Origin: Mesobacillus jeotgali
Lineage (GTDB): Bacteria > Bacillota > Bacilli > Bacillales > Cytobacillaceae
DNA: 64,000 nt
Assembly: GCF_900166585.1 (NCBI RefSeq)
Contig: NZ_FVZC01000009.1
Span: forward strand, 1,313,444 to 1,377,443
Direction of reading: 5' to 3'
The notes under the pieces were generated by a model, which saw only the letters and a list, made by a program, of their open reading frames with translations, did not search any database and was not told the origin of the DNA. Below, in pieces: positions 35,834 through 45,195 of this stretch. Each line of letters begins with the position of its first letter. The stretch's first letter is position 1. The position numbers and the translations under genes are program-made.

Positions 35834-36886
35834 TTGAGTGAACATGAAAAAATCCGTTTGACTTCGTTGTCAACAAAAGCTGGCTGAGGCTGTAAAATCA
35901 GTCCTGAGGACTTGACGCAGGTTCTGCGTCTATTACCAGAACAGGAACCTGTTCCTGAATTGCTTGTCGGACATGAAACATCCGATGATGCAGGTGTATA
36001 CAAACTGACAGATGATATCGCACTGATCCAGACAATTGATTACTTCACCCCAATCGTGGATGATCCATATATGTTCGGCCAGATTGCTGCAGCAAACGCT
36101 CTTAGTGATGTGTATGCAATGGGTGGGGAACCAAAGACTGTTCTTAATATTGTAGGGTATCCAGTCAAAAAGCTTGGACCGGATATTCTGGCAGAAATAT
36201 TAAGAGGTGCAAGTGACAAGGTAAAAGAAGCAGGCGCTGTTACGGTTGGCGGGCATTCAATCGATGACCAGGAACCGAAATTCGGCTTATCTGTTACTGG
36301 TTTGGCCCATCCAGAATCGATTTGGAAAAACGTCGGTGCAAAGCCGGGTGATGTTCTGGTCATTTCAAAACCGATCGGAGTCGGAATCATGACAACCGGA
36401 ATCAAACGCAGTGCGGTTACGCCGGAGCAAGAACAAGCTGTGACCGAAACAATGGCCTTATTGAACAAAACCGCAGCCGAAGCGCTCAAAAACTTCAATC
36501 CCCATGCAGTGACTGATGTAACTGGATTCGGACTGTTGGGACATGGAAGTGAAATTGCCCGCGGCAGCAATGTAAGTTTTGAAATTTCGTTATCTGAGGT
36601 GCCTGTTTTAGCGGGTACATATGATTTGGCTGCACAAGGCGTGGTGCCAGGAGGTTCTAAATCAAATCATAAGTGGCTGGAGAATGATGTCGAGTATAGT
36701 GACATTTCACTTGAAGAACAGATAGTCCTTTGTGATGCCATTACGTCGGGAGGCCTTCTAGCATCACTGCCGGAGGATGAAGCCCAGCATTATGTAGAAG
36801 CACTGAAAGACAAGGGTTTAAATTATGCGGCTGTGATTGGCAAAGTCACAGAGAAGCGAGACAAGTTAATCTATGTAAAAAGGTGA
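35834..36886 (+). CDS. selD: selenide, water dikinase (SelD) containing selenocysteine
   Basis: Makes selenophosphate from selenide and ATP, the selenium donor for SelA. It is 350 aa when read through one TGA at 35885-35887. The start is a TTG at 35834 behind GAGGTG; translation gives MSEHEKIRLTSLSTKAGUGC then KISPEDLTQVLRLLPEQE. The UGA is at the active-site Cys/Sec position of SelD (GCGCK or GUGCK). Further motifs are DDAGVYKLTDDIALIQTIDY, NALSDVYAMGGEP, VGGHSIDDQEPKFGLSVTG and TDVTGFGLLGHGSEIA. Calling the start at the TTG near 35912 would delete the catalytic residue. A terminator overlaps the stop codon region. Confidence 0.96.
35900..35930 (+). promoter_or_regulatory. candidate SECIS hairpins of selD
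   Basis: Two successive hairpins follow the UGA: AGTCC-TGA-GGACT (35900-35912, loop 18-20 nt downstream) and GACGCAG-GTT-CTGCGTC (35914-35930, loop 34-36 nt downstream). The first fits the usual distance; the second has the same GTT loop as the SelW-like gene but is farther away. Confidence 0.55.
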
Positions 36887-36910
36887 AATCATGACGATTT
36901 CACCTTTTTT
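36877..36910. terminator. bidirectional terminator between selD and tdh
   Basis: AAAAAGGTGAAATC and GATTTCACCTTTTTT pair perfectly around ATGAC. The 5' arm includes the selD stop codon; it also serves convergent tdh. Confidence 0.93.
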
Positions 36911-36915
36911 CATCC

Positions 36916-37860
36916 CTATAATTTCACTGTTAGTTTTTCAAGCATATCGGCAGTCATACTTGAAAGATCATACTTAGCCTTGAATCCCCACTCTTCTGAT
37001 GCAGCAGAGGCATCAATTGAATTAGGCCAGCTATTTGCTATGGCCTGTCTCACCGGGTCAACATCATAGGATAGTTCAAACCCAGGAATATGTTTCTTGA
37101 TTTCAGCTGCCAGCAGCTCTGGATCAAAGCTCATTGCCGTTACATTAAAAGCATTCCGATGGATGAGCTTAGAAGGATCCGCTTCCATCAAATCGATAAT
37201 TGCTCCTAGTGCATCAGGCATGTACATCATATCCATAAAAGTTCCTTTATCGATATATGAGCTGTATTTACCATTCTTGATAGCTTCATAATAAATTTCA
37301 ACCGCATAATCAGTTGTTCCTCCGCCTGGAGGGGTTACATATGAAATCAATCCTGGAAACCTTACTCCCCTTGTGTCGACACCAAACCGGTGGAAATAAT
37401 AATCAGCAAGAAGTTCACCAGCAACCTTATTCACTCCATACATAGTAGTAGGTCTCTGGATCGTGTCCTGAGGCGTATGGTCTTTCGGAGTATTAGGTCC
37501 GAACGCACCAATGGAGCTTGGCGTGAAAAATTGCAGGTTCAATTCCCGAGCTGTTTCAAGCGCGTTCATTAAACCGCCCATATTAAGGTTCCATGCAAAT
37601 ACTGGCCTCGTCTCGGCTGTGGCAGAGAGCAGAGCGGCCATGTGCATGATTGTGTCGACATTGTACTTTTTGGCCAATTCGGCCATCCTGTTTGCATCCA
37701 TAACATCCAGAATCTCAAACGGACCATTTGAAAATGCTTCCGAATCGGTTTGTCTGATATCGGTCGCAATTACATTTTCCTGGCCGTAAATTTCCCGGAG
37801 TTTAACTGTTAATTCAGAACCAATCTGGCCAAGGGCTCCAGTTATCAATATTTTCTTCAT
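36916..37860 (-). CDS. tdh: L-threonine 3-dehydrogenase (epimerase-like)
   Basis: Oxidises L-threonine with NAD+ to 2-amino-3-ketobutyrate, which Kbl then cleaves to glycine and acetyl-CoA. It is 314 aa, of the short-chain/UDP-epimerase type. The Rossmann start is [30 protein letters not shown] and [16 protein letters not shown] are seen; the catalytic Tyr/Lys are in [18 protein letters not shown] near 140-144. GAGAGGAG precedes the ATG. Downstream of kbl on the same strand, but separated from it by 378 bp with a terminator and a dispersed repeat. Confidence 0.93.
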   Translation of the reverse strand: MKKILITGALGQIGSELTVKLREIYGQENVIATDIRQTDSEAFSNGPFEILDVMDANRMAELAKKYNVDTIMHMAALLSATAETRPVFAWNLNMGGLMNALETARELNLQFFTPSSIGAFGPNTPKDHTPQDTIQRPTTMYGVNKVAGELLADYYFHRFGVDTRGVRFPGLISYVTPPGGGTTDYAVEIYYEAIKNGKYSSYIDKGTFMDMMYMPDALGAIIDLMEADPSKLIHRNAFNVTAMSFDPELLAAEIKKHIPGFELSYDVDPVRQAIANSWPNSIDASAASEEWGFKAKYDLSSMTADMLEKLTVKL

Positions 37861-37887
37861 TCTATGTACTCCTCTCGGTTCACCTTT

Positions 37888-38140
37888 AAGAAAAGCAGAA
37901 GCGCCTTGGTAAGCCCCCGAAAAGCGTTAATAGGCCGACCAGTGAAGTCGTCCTTTGACTTCATCCGGCGGACCGAAATCGAAATGTATAGCCGACTGCA
38001 CAGAAACGGAGAAACAGGAGACTCCGGCAAAGAAGCGCTTTTTGCTTCTCCCAGCGGAGTTGAAGTTTCTGAGTTTCTAGGAGGCGAAACTAGACAAACG
38101 TCTCGAGGGCTAGCGCTTGAGCTAGACATTTCTCCAAATA
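37888..38140. repeat. dispersed intergenic repeat element between kbl and tdh
   Basis: About 250 bp of structured, GC-richer sequence starting near GAAGCGCCTTGGTAAGCCCC and ending near GGGCTAGCGCTTGAGCTAGA. It contains several internal hairpins, for example GAAGTC/GACTTC (37946-37965 region) and GAAGCGC/GCTTCTC. The end TAGCTC..GCGC..TAGCCC..CGAG resembles a repeat often found between genes in Bacillus and Geobacillus (recalled, not searched). Open frames over it on both strands are artefacts. Confidence 0.75.
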
Positions 38141-38167
38141 AAAAAATATATTTTGTTATCCTGTAAA

Positions 38168-38195
38168 AAAGCCGGTGTGTTTGCCAAACCGGCTT
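38168..38195 (-). terminator. terminator after kbl
   Basis: AAGCCGGTTT and AACACACCGGCTT pair around GGCA on the minus strand, followed by TTTTTTAC. Confidence 0.85.
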
Positions 38196-38238
38196 ATTAT
38201 TTCTTAGATATATAGGGTTTTCATTCAATTCAATTCAA

Positions 38239-39429
38239 TTAAATGATTCCAAGTTCCTTGCCGGCTTTTTCGTAAATTGAAATAGCCTTGTCCAGCATGT
38301 CTTTTGTATGTGCAGCAGAAGGCATATTCCTTACACGGCCAGTTCCGCGTGGTACAGTTGGGAATACAATCGACTTAGCATATACTCCTTCTTCATATAA
38401 TCTCTTGCTGAATTCCTGTGTTTTCACTTCATCCCCAATGATGCAAGGAGTGATAGGCGTCTCTGAATGGCCGATATCAAAACCGAGCTTCTGCAGGCCG
38501 TCTTTCAGGTAATTTGCATTCTCCCATAAACGCTGGTTCAATTCAGTGCTGTCCATAAGGATTTCGATGGCTTTAATACTGGCCGCAACGTCAGCAGGCG
38601 TGAGTGATGTCGAGAAAAGGAATGGGCGGCTTCTTACTTTCAGCCATTCAATGAGATTTTGTTTTCCTGCAACATATCCCCCTACTACTCCAATAGCTTT
38701 TGACAACGTCCCAATTTGGAAATCAACTTTATCTGAAAGGCCAAAGTGCTTGACGGTACCAGCTCCTTCACCAAGTACTCCAGAGCCATGAGCGTCATCG
38801 ACATATGTAATAAGATCGAATTCCTCTGCGATATCTACAATTTCCGGAAGCTTGGCAATGTCACCATCCATTGAGAATACGCCATCCGTGATTACCATGA
38901 TTTTATTATATTGACCTGAATCTTTCGCTTCTTTTGCTTTTGCACGCAGATCTTCCATTTCTGAGTGATTGAAACGGATGATTTTGGCCCTGGACAGACG
39001 GCATCCATCAATTATTGAAGCGTGGTTCAATTCGTCAGAAAGAATCGCATCATTTTTATCCATTACAGCGGAAATTGCTGCCATGTTGCACATAAATCCA
39101 GATTGATACGCAATAGCAGCCTCTGTCTTCTTGAATTTTGCCAGTTTCTCCTCAAGTTCTACATGGAGTTTGAGTGTACCATTTATCGTCCTAACCGCCC
39201 CTGCTCCTACTCCATACTTGGAAATTGCTTCATCTGCCGTTTTTTTCAATCGTTCATCGGTAGCAAGTCCAAGATAGTTATTAGAGGAAAGGTTGATCAT
39301 TTCTTTCCCATTGATTGTAATCATTGGTCCGTTAGGGCTTTCAAGCGGGTCGATTACATTATATAAACCCTTCCCTTTTAAATCCTCAAGGTTTTCATTC
39401 AAAAATTGATCTAATGTTTTACTAGACAT
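38239..39429 (-). CDS. kbl: glycine C-acetyltransferase (2-amino-3-ketobutyrate CoA ligase)
   Basis: PLP enzyme of the alpha-oxoamine synthase family, 396 aa. It cleaves 2-amino-3-ketobutyrate with CoA into glycine and acetyl-CoA. Segments: [20 protein letters not shown] near 47, [17 protein letters not shown] near 71, [14 protein letters not shown] near 178, [16 protein letters not shown] near 206 and the PLP Lys in [13 protein letters not shown] near 240. Its product partner tdh lies downstream. BioF is a related alternative, but context with tdh settles the call. Confidence 0.93.
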   Translation of the reverse strand: MSSKTLDQFLNENLEDLKGKGLYNVIDPLESPNGPMITINGKEMINLSSNNYLGLATDERLKKTADEAISKYGVGAGAVRTINGTLKLHVELEEKLAKFKKTEAAIAYQSGFMCNMAAISAVMDKNDAILSDELNHASIIDGCRLSRAKIIRFNHSEMEDLRAKAKEAKDSGQYNKIMVITDGVFSMDGDIAKLPEIVDIAEEFDLITYVDDAHGSGVLGEGAGTVKHFGLSDKVDFQIGTLSKAIGVVGGYVAGKQNLIEWLKVRSRPFLFSTSLTPADVAASIKAIEILMDSTELNQRLWENANYLKDGLQKLGFDIGHSETPITPCIIGDEVKTQEFSKRLYEEGVYAKSIVFPTVPRGTGRVRNMPSAAHTKDMLDKAISIYEKAGKELGII

Positions 39430-39692
39430 CGTAAATCCCCTTTCTGCCCGGAATTGGGCATGTCATTATTATGGATACATCTGTCTTTTTGGAGAGGACA
39501 TTATTAAAGTCCATCAATCCATGTATAATCTGCTTTCATAAAATATACTTTAACATATTTTTTAATTATGTACATATATGAAGGACAGAAAACGCTTACT
39601 TTTTATTTGGTTAGTTTTCCCGTATGTTATCTCCTATTCATGTTTTTTTCGAAACCAGGTTTGAAAATGTTTTAAAGGGTAAAGAGAAGAAA

Positions 39693-39720
39693 GCCAGTCT
39701 GCTGCCAGGCAGACTTTGGC
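39693..39720. promoter_or_regulatory. strong hairpin in the arcA leader
   Basis: AGTCTGC and GCAGACT pair perfectly around TGCCAG at 39696-39715; GCC and GGC can extend the stem. It lies about 90 nt before the arcA start, with no T tract (GGCGGGGGCAG follows), so it is more likely a leader structure than a terminator. The remaining gap 39430-39807 is AT-rich with no gene. Confidence 0.5.
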
Positions 39721-39807
39721 GGGGGCAGTGAAATTCTTTTCATCTACATAGCATCACTCCCTCCTAATTCATATAGAAATAGACACTGAACACAGGAGGC
39801 TTATTAT

Positions 39808-41040
39808 ATGAAATATCCGCTTAATATTACATCAGAGATTGGTGAGTTAAAATCAGTCGTCCTGCATCGGCCTGGGAAGGAAGTCGAGAATCTCACGCCT
39901 AAACACCTGGAACGGCTTCTTTTTGACGACATCCCCTTCCTTCCTGCAGTTCAAAGAGAACACGACTATTTCGCAGATGTATTAAGAAATCGAGGGGTCG
40001 AGGTTCTTTATTTGGAAAAATTGATGGAAGAGGCTTTAAATACAGAGGAATTGCGACAGGAGTTCATTGATCAGATACTGAATGAAAGCAAACGCAATTT
40101 AAACGGTTCAAGAAATACGGTGGAAGAATATCTTACTTCATTTTCAACAGGAGATATGATTCGAAGAGTGATGTCTGGTGTTCTGAAATCAGAAATCGAG
40201 CAAGAGAAAAAGGTCCATTTACATGAACTGCTGGATGATTATTATCCTTTCTTCCTTGATCCTATGCCAAACCTCTACTTTACAAGGGATCCAGCGGCGG
40301 TAATCGGTAACGGGATTTCCTTGAACAAAATGTGTGAAGGGGCAAGGAAAAGGGAGTCGCTGTTCATGGATTTCATCATGAAGCATCATCCCAGGTTCGC
40401 AGCCCATGATATCCCTCACTGGTATGACCGGGATCAGGATTACCCTTTGGAAGGCGGCGATGAACTGGTACTGAGCCCTGAAGTCATTGCAATAGGGGTT
40501 AGCGCTCGAACTTCGGCGCAAGCAATCGAAAAATTGTCAAAACGCATTTTTTCCAAAAATAATAGGATTAAAAAAGTAGTCGCTGTTGAAATCCCTAAGT
40601 TAAGGGCCTATATGCACCTGGATACTGTTTTCACTATGGTAGATCATGAAAAGTTCACCATACATCATGGTATTGAAGGACCTAATGGGAATATGAAAAT
40701 CTATATACTTGAAAAAGGAACAGACCCTGACAAACTTGCCATTTCGGAACGTTCAAACTTAACTGAAACCTTGAAGGAAGTCCTTCATCTTCGTGATCTT
40801 GTTTTGATCCCTTGTGGAGGAGGACATGAAATTGCCGCAGCCCGCGAGCAATGGAACGATGGCTCTAATACTCTTGCAATTGCTCCAGGTGTGGTTGTTA
40901 CCTATGACCGAAATTATGTATCCAATGATTTACTTAGGAGAAATGGTGTGGAAGTAATTGAAATCCCAAGTTCAGAGCTGTCTCGAGGACGCGGGGGTCC
41001 CCGCTGCATGAGTATGCCTATTTATAGAAGAGATTTATAA
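39808..41040 (+). CDS. arcA: arginine deiminase
   Basis: Hydrolyses arginine to citrulline and ammonia, the first step of the deiminase pathway. It is 410 aa. Family motifs: [19 protein letters not shown] near 11, [20 protein letters not shown] near 154, [12 protein letters not shown] near 213, [14 protein letters not shown] near 270 and the catalytic Cys in [15 protein letters not shown] near 400. The ribosome binding site is ACAGGAGG, 8 nt before the ATG. arcB, arcC, arcD and argR are not adjacent, so this copy is alone in the window; its use for energy, acid resistance or nitrogen is open. Confidence 0.95.
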   Translation: MKYPLNITSEIGELKSVVLHRPGKEVENLTPKHLERLLFDDIPFLPAVQREHDYFADVLRNRGVEVLYLEKLMEEALNTEELRQEFIDQILNESKRNLNGSRNTVEEYLTSFSTGDMIRRVMSGVLKSEIEQEKKVHLHELLDDYYPFFLDPMPNLYFTRDPAAVIGNGISLNKMCEGARKRESLFMDFIMKHHPRFAAHDIPHWYDRDQDYPLEGGDELVLSPEVIAIGVSARTSAQAIEKLSKRIFSKNNRIKKVVAVEIPKLRAYMHLDTVFTMVDHEKFTIHHGIEGPNGNMKIYILEKGTDPDKLAISERSNLTETLKEVLHLRDLVLIPCGGGHEIAAAREQWNDGSNTLAIAPGVVVTYDRNYVSNDLLRRNGVEVIEIPSSELSRGRGGPRCMSMPIYRRDL

Positions 41041-41048
41041 AACAGATT

Positions 41049-41075
41049 AAGCAGTCCTGATTTCCAGGGCTGCTT
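41049..41075. terminator. terminator between arcA and abrB-like gene
   Basis: AAGCAGTCCTG and CAGGGCTGCTT pair with one mismatch around ATTTC, followed by ATATTTG. Confidence 0.75.
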
Positions 41076-41088
41076 ATATTTGTATTGT

Positions 41089-41370
41089 CTAGTTGGTTGC
41101 AAGATAGCTTTGCAATTCTTTGACCAATTGCTCGGCTCCTTCTTTGCTTAACACAATTTTCCCATTTGCCAGCGACATGTTGTCATTGCTGATCGTGCCG
41201 GTTATGAGACAAGTAAGGTCTGGCTGGTATTTTTTCAGGATGATCATATCGTCATCGACAAATATTTCGAGCGGATCATTTTCACCGATACTCAGTTTTT
41301 TCCTGAGTTCCATCGGAATGACCACCCTTCCCAGCTGATCTGTCTTCCTCACGATTCCTGTAGCCTTCAT
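41089..41370 (-). CDS. abrB: AbrB family transition-state regulator
   Basis: 93 aa. The N-terminal swapped-hairpin DNA-binding domain is MKATGIVRKTDQLGRVVIPM, then ELRKKLSIGENDPLEIFVDD; the C-terminal multimerisation half (NMSLANGKIVLSKEGAEQLV) matches AbrB and Abh. It is a global repressor of stationary-phase genes in B. subtilis. Gene context (next to arcA, not to metS) differs from abrB of B. subtilis, so it may be Abh or a paralogue. GGGGAGGAT precedes the ATG. Confidence 0.88.
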   Translation of the reverse strand: MKATGIVRKTDQLGRVVIPMELRKKLSIGENDPLEIFVDDDMIILKKYQPDLTCLITGTISNDNMSLANGKIVLSKEGAEQLVKELQSYLATN

Positions 41371-41529
41371 ATAGCATCCTCCCCTTCCTAACTATGTGGG
41401 ATATGGATGTCTGTACTGTAAATCGATTCTAGCCCAGTACAATTATAGCAAATCAAGGCATTATTTTACATGTTTTTAGAGTCGGATTCGTTAATAAAGT
41501 CACTGATTAACCTGCAAAGGCAAAAATAA

Positions 41530-41552
41530 AAAGCACGCAAAAAGCGTGCTTT
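41530..41552 (-). terminator. terminator after LVIVD-repeat gene
   Basis: AAAGCACGC and GCGTGCTTT pair perfectly around five bases on the minus strand, followed by TTATTTTT. Confidence 0.9.
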
Positions 41553-41560
41553 CTAAATAT

Positions 41561-42961
41561 CTATTCCACTCCCTGAAATTCAGAAGAAGATCCATTGTTT
41601 TTCAGTAAGACCTTTAATCCGGATCCAATATCAGATGCCAGTATATAATTGCGGTCAACATATACTCCCCATACATCGGACTTTTCCGGTACATACTGCC
41701 CTACTTGCTTAGGATTCGCCGGATCTGTAATGTCCACAGAATAAACTCCGCCTGCATAGTGTGATAAGTATAGAGTGTTCCCGTGAACTTTAGGGTCATG
41801 AACAGTGTTAGCGAATGTTACTCCATTTTCAATATCATCTACTAAATCTGTCTTAAACTCGCTAAGCAACTTAGGGTTGGTTTTATCTTTGATATCGAAA
41901 ATCCTTGTATATCCGTATGATTGTTCATAACCTTGTTTAGTTGGATTATATACTTCCCTTGTCTCAATCAGTACATTGCCGCCTTTGGCTAATGCAGCCG
42001 AGTGCGCTGAGCCCTGCTGATTAGAGGCGAAATCCGTTCTTCCCAAATATTTCGGCTGTTTAGGATTGCTGATGTCAAAAATGACGGTTCCAAGATCCCA
42101 CATCGAAACATATGCATACTTACCGGTTTCATCTACCATTGTGCTATGGTTGAAGACTGGACGTGTTTTCCCATCAGGTGAATTCCAGTGGTATCCATTA
42201 AAATCTTCAGGAATCTCTTCAAGTGTCCTAGGATCGAATTCCCATAGTTTCTCAGGATTTGAAGGATCACTGACATCCACAATCTGGAAATCCTTTTCTT
42301 CCCCGTGACTGTAATAGTCAGCATACGGGTTAGCCGCAAGCACGATCGCCCGGTTGCCCTGCATAGTTAAATAGAGTTCATGTGTTCCACTGGTTTTCTT
42401 TGTAACTTCATAGAAACCAAGCTTCTTAGGGGTTTCTGGGTTTGTAACATCATAAAGTAAAAATCCGCCCTTTGAATCAGGGTTATTTCTATTAAGCTGC
42501 TGAACACTTACAACAGCGAGGTCTCCTTTGAATGATGGAGTATTTATACTCTTTACGATCACTTTTTCCTGCCATGTCCCAGGGATATCATTATTGGCGA
42601 ACACCGCAACTTCCTTTGGGTTGGCTGGATCCTTAAGGTCGAATACACGTACTCCGCCGTTACCGCCATTTTGAGTATGCGTGCCCAGATATGCATACCC
42701 TTTGTGGGAATACACATCTGCAAAGCTGTTCTGTTTCCCATCTGCCCTGACTGTCTTCATTTCTGGAGCAGCTGCCTCATATAAAAATTGGAGGTTTTTA
42801 CTTCCCTCCATGACAGGGACAGATATTTCGCTATAGCCAGTTCTTTCACCCTTTTCAATATTGACATCTCCAAGTTCGTCATGAGCAAGGACATTGAATG
42901 GAATTGATGATACAGTTAAAGCACCAGCAAGAATCAGGCTTGGGATCAATCGATTTTTCAC
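41561..42961 (-). CDS. secreted LVIVD-repeat beta-propeller protein
   Basis: About 466 aa, with a signal peptide (KNRLIPSLILAGALTVSSIP, then FNVLAHDE). The mature part consists of LVIVD-type blades, each ending DPANPKEVAVF, DVTNPETPKKLGF, DVSDPSNPEKLWEF, DISNPKQPKYLGR, DIKDKTNPKLLSEF or DITDPANPKQVGQY; six such blade ends are visible, consistent with a six- or seven-bladed propeller. The function of the family is unknown; surface or matrix binding is plausible. GGGAGG is best spaced from the GTG at 42961; a TTG two codons earlier is too close. Confidence 0.85.
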   Translation of the reverse strand: MKNRLIPSLILAGALTVSSIPFNVLAHDELGDVNIEKGERTGYSEISVPVMEGSKNLQFLYEAAAPEMKTVRADGKQNSFADVYSHKGYAYLGTHTQNGGNGGVRVFDLKDPANPKEVAVFANNDIPGTWQEKVIVKSINTPSFKGDLAVVSVQQLNRNNPDSKGGFLLYDVTNPETPKKLGFYEVTKKTSGTHELYLTMQGNRAIVLAANPYADYYSHGEEKDFQIVDVSDPSNPEKLWEFDPRTLEEIPEDFNGYHWNSPDGKTRPVFNHSTMVDETGKYAYVSMWDLGTVIFDISNPKQPKYLGRTDFASNQQGSAHSAALAKGGNVLIETREVYNPTKQGYEQSYGYTRIFDIKDKTNPKLLSEFKTDLVDDIENGVTFANTVHDPKVHGNTLYLSHYAGGVYSVDITDPANPKQVGQYVPEKSDVWGVYVDRNYILASDIGSGLKVLLKNNGSSSEFQGVE

Positions 42962-43258
42962 TATCAAAACCTCCCTTTATGTATTGAATAACAATATAAC
43001 AAAGGTAGAAACTCTTCAGCAATTAATAAACTGTAAATTTTGTAAATTCAGTAAAATTATCCTAATCCCGCATTTTATCCCTAAGACTATAGTATTTGTT
43101 TCGATATTCGAAGTAGGTAGATTTCCATAAAGTTCAAATAATGAGTTTCCATATCTTCCGCCAAGAAAAGTCTAGAACATAACCAGAGATTTTAGTATGA
43201 TTAAGGAATGTGATTATAAATAAATTTCCTGAAAATAGATAAAGCGAGGATATATACA

Positions 43259-44812
43259 ATGAGTTTATTGAATGTAGAAAACTTGAGCCATACATTTGGG
43301 GACCGTACCCTTTTCAAAGAGGTTTCCTTTCGTCTGCTAGCAGAGGACCATGTCGGCCTGGTAGGTGCAAACGGAGTCGGAAAGTCGACTCTAATGAACA
43401 TTATCACCGGCCAATTGATCCATGACTCTGGTAAAGTTGAATGGACACCTGGTGTAGAGTACGGATACTTGGACCAGCATACGGTATTGACACCAGGAAA
43501 AACAATTCGTGACGTATTGCGAGATGCTTTCCTTCCTCTTTTTAAAAAAGAAGAACAGCTTAATGAGGTAACTGGTAAAATGGCAGATGCCACCCCTGAG
43601 GAACTTGAAAAACTGCTGGAAGAAATGGCCGAAATCCAGGATGCTCTTGATGCTGGAGGTTTTTACTCCCTTGATATTGAAGTAGAAGAAGCAGCAAGAG
43701 GGCTTGGCCTAGATGCAATCGGTATCGACCGAGATGTTTCCGCATTGAGTGGAGGACAGCGTACGAAAGTTTTGCTCGCAAAACTATTGCTTGAGAAACC
43801 AAAAGTCCTTCTTCTTGATGAGCCTACAAACTATCTGGACGTGGAGCATATTCAATGGCTGACCAGATACTTAAAAGAGTACCCTTACGCTTTTATCCTG
43901 ATTTCCCATGATACTGAGTTCATGAACCAGGTTTCCAACGTTATTTTTCAGTTGGAATTTTCTAAATTGACACGTTACACAGCAACGTATGAAAAGTTTC
44001 TTGAATTGGCTGAAATCAACAAGAACCAGCATATCAACGCTTACGAAAAACAAAAAGAATTCATCAAAAAACAGGAAGACTTCATTGCGAAAAATAAAGC
44101 TCGATATTCAACAACCGGCCGTGCAAAAAGCCGTCAGAAGCAACTTGACCGTATGGAAAGGATTGACCGGCCGGAAACTGCGTTAAAACCTACATTTGAA
44201 TTTAAAGAATCTCGTGCAAGCAGCCGTTACGTATTTGAAGGCACTGATTTCGAAATTGGCTACACACATCCATTGCTTCCAAAATTGTCCGTGACAATTG
44301 AGCGCGGTGAAAAAATCGCCATTGTAGGTATGAACGGTGTCGGGAAATCAACATTACTTAAAACAATGCTTGGAAAAATTCCTGCACTGAGTGGCAAAAT
44401 CGAGCGTGGTGACTTCCTCTTCCCTTCATACTTTGAGCAGGAAGTAAAGGCAGCCAACATAACGCCAATTGATGATGTGTGGAGTGAATTCCCGGGTATG
44501 GACCAGCATCAGGTAAGGGCAGCCTTAGCTCGAAGCGGTCTCAAAAACGAACATATCTCACGCCCGCTCAATCAATTGAGCGGAGGCGAGCAGGCAAAGG
44601 TGCGCTTAACAAAGCTTCTTATGCACGAAAGCAACTGGCTGTTATTCGATGAACCAACCAACCACCTTGATATCACGGCTAAAGCTGAGCTTAAACGCGC
44701 CTTGAAAGCCTACAAAGGAACAATCGTCCTTGTCAGCCACGAACCAGATTTCTATGAGGATTGGGTAACTAAAGTTTGGAATGTGGAAGAATGGGCTAGC
44801 GAAGTCAATTAA
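43259..44812 (+). CDS. ABC-F family ATPase (ribosome-associated)
   Basis: 517 aa with two ABC cassettes and no membrane segment, the ABC-F layout. Cassette 1: Walker A GANGVGKSTLMNII near 41, signature LSGGQRTKVLLAKLL, Walker B VLLLDEPTNYLD. Cassette 2: GMNGVGKSTLLKTM near 360, LSGGEQAKVRLTKLL and LLFDEPTNHLD. The linker between is basic (KNKARYSTTGRAKSRQKQLD). It resembles YkpA/YbiT more than the antibiotic-resistance subgroups. ABC-F proteins act on the ribosomal E site to aid translation or remove antibiotics. The gene is isolated. Confidence 0.92.
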   Translation: MSLLNVENLSHTFGDRTLFKEVSFRLLAEDHVGLVGANGVGKSTLMNIITGQLIHDSGKVEWTPGVEYGYLDQHTVLTPGKTIRDVLRDAFLPLFKKEEQLNEVTGKMADATPEELEKLLEEMAEIQDALDAGGFYSLDIEVEEAARGLGLDAIGIDRDVSALSGGQRTKVLLAKLLLEKPKVLLLDEPTNYLDVEHIQWLTRYLKEYPYAFILISHDTEFMNQVSNVIFQLEFSKLTRYTATYEKFLELAEINKNQHINAYEKQKEFIKKQEDFIAKNKARYSTTGRAKSRQKQLDRMERIDRPETALKPTFEFKESRASSRYVFEGTDFEIGYTHPLLPKLSVTIERGEKIAIVGMNGVGKSTLLKTMLGKIPALSGKIERGDFLFPSYFEQEVKAANITPIDDVWSEFPGMDQHQVRAALARSGLKNEHISRPLNQLSGGEQAKVRLTKLLMHESNWLLFDEPTNHLDITAKAELKRALKAYKGTIVLVSHEPDFYEDWVTKVWNVEEWASEVN

Positions 44813-44824
44813 TAGATCTTCGAA

Positions 44825-44856
44825 TAACCTGCTGGTTTTATATCAGCAGGTTTTTT
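44825..44856 (+). terminator. terminator after ABC-F gene
   Basis: AACCTGCTG and CAGCAGGTT pair perfectly around a 9-nt loop, followed by TTTTTATTTTTT. Confidence 0.95.
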
Positions 44857-44934
44857 ATTTTTTCCGATTGCCTGTGGAACGAATTCCCCTTCATCCGTTG
44901 GATTGTCTAAACCGGCGGCTACTTCATATAAAAC

Positions 44935-45195
44935 CTTCTGGGATAGTTGCTGTTTTGGCTGAACCTTCTTCTACTTCGGACAAAACCTCGTGAGATAGCC
45001 GCTGGTTTGTCTGAACCTGCATCTACTTCGGACAAAAATGCGGTGGACGCCGCTGGTTTGTCTGAATCTGCATCACCTTCGAACAATACTACGAGGGATA
45101 GCAGCTGGATTTTCTGAATCTGCATCCCCTTCGGACAACTACGAGGGATAGCCGCTGGTTTGTCTGAACCTGCACCTACTTGGGATAGCTGAATA
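44935..45195. repeat. second tandem cluster of TTGTCTGAA / TTCGGACAA repeats
   Basis: About five units of 45-60 bp, each with CTGAA(C/T)CTGCA(T/C) then CTTCGGACAA and a linker of the form GAGGGATAGCCGCTGG. It is related to the cluster at 23455-23650 in arms and spacing but with a different linker. A reverse frame over it encodes the artefact repeat SDKPAA. The gap 44857-45381 otherwise holds only AT-rich leader of phnD. Confidence 0.78.

Noticed and set aside
35912-36886. Short selD starting at TTG 35912
   Set aside because: It would omit the catalytic AGUGCK segment; the upstream TTG with binding site and read-through of UGA restores the full family length.
37857-38228. Open frames of 100 and 123 codons on both strands between tdh and kbl
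   Set aside because: They cover the intergenic repeat element, lack well-placed binding sites and look like no protein; the repeat is GC-richer and so free of stops.
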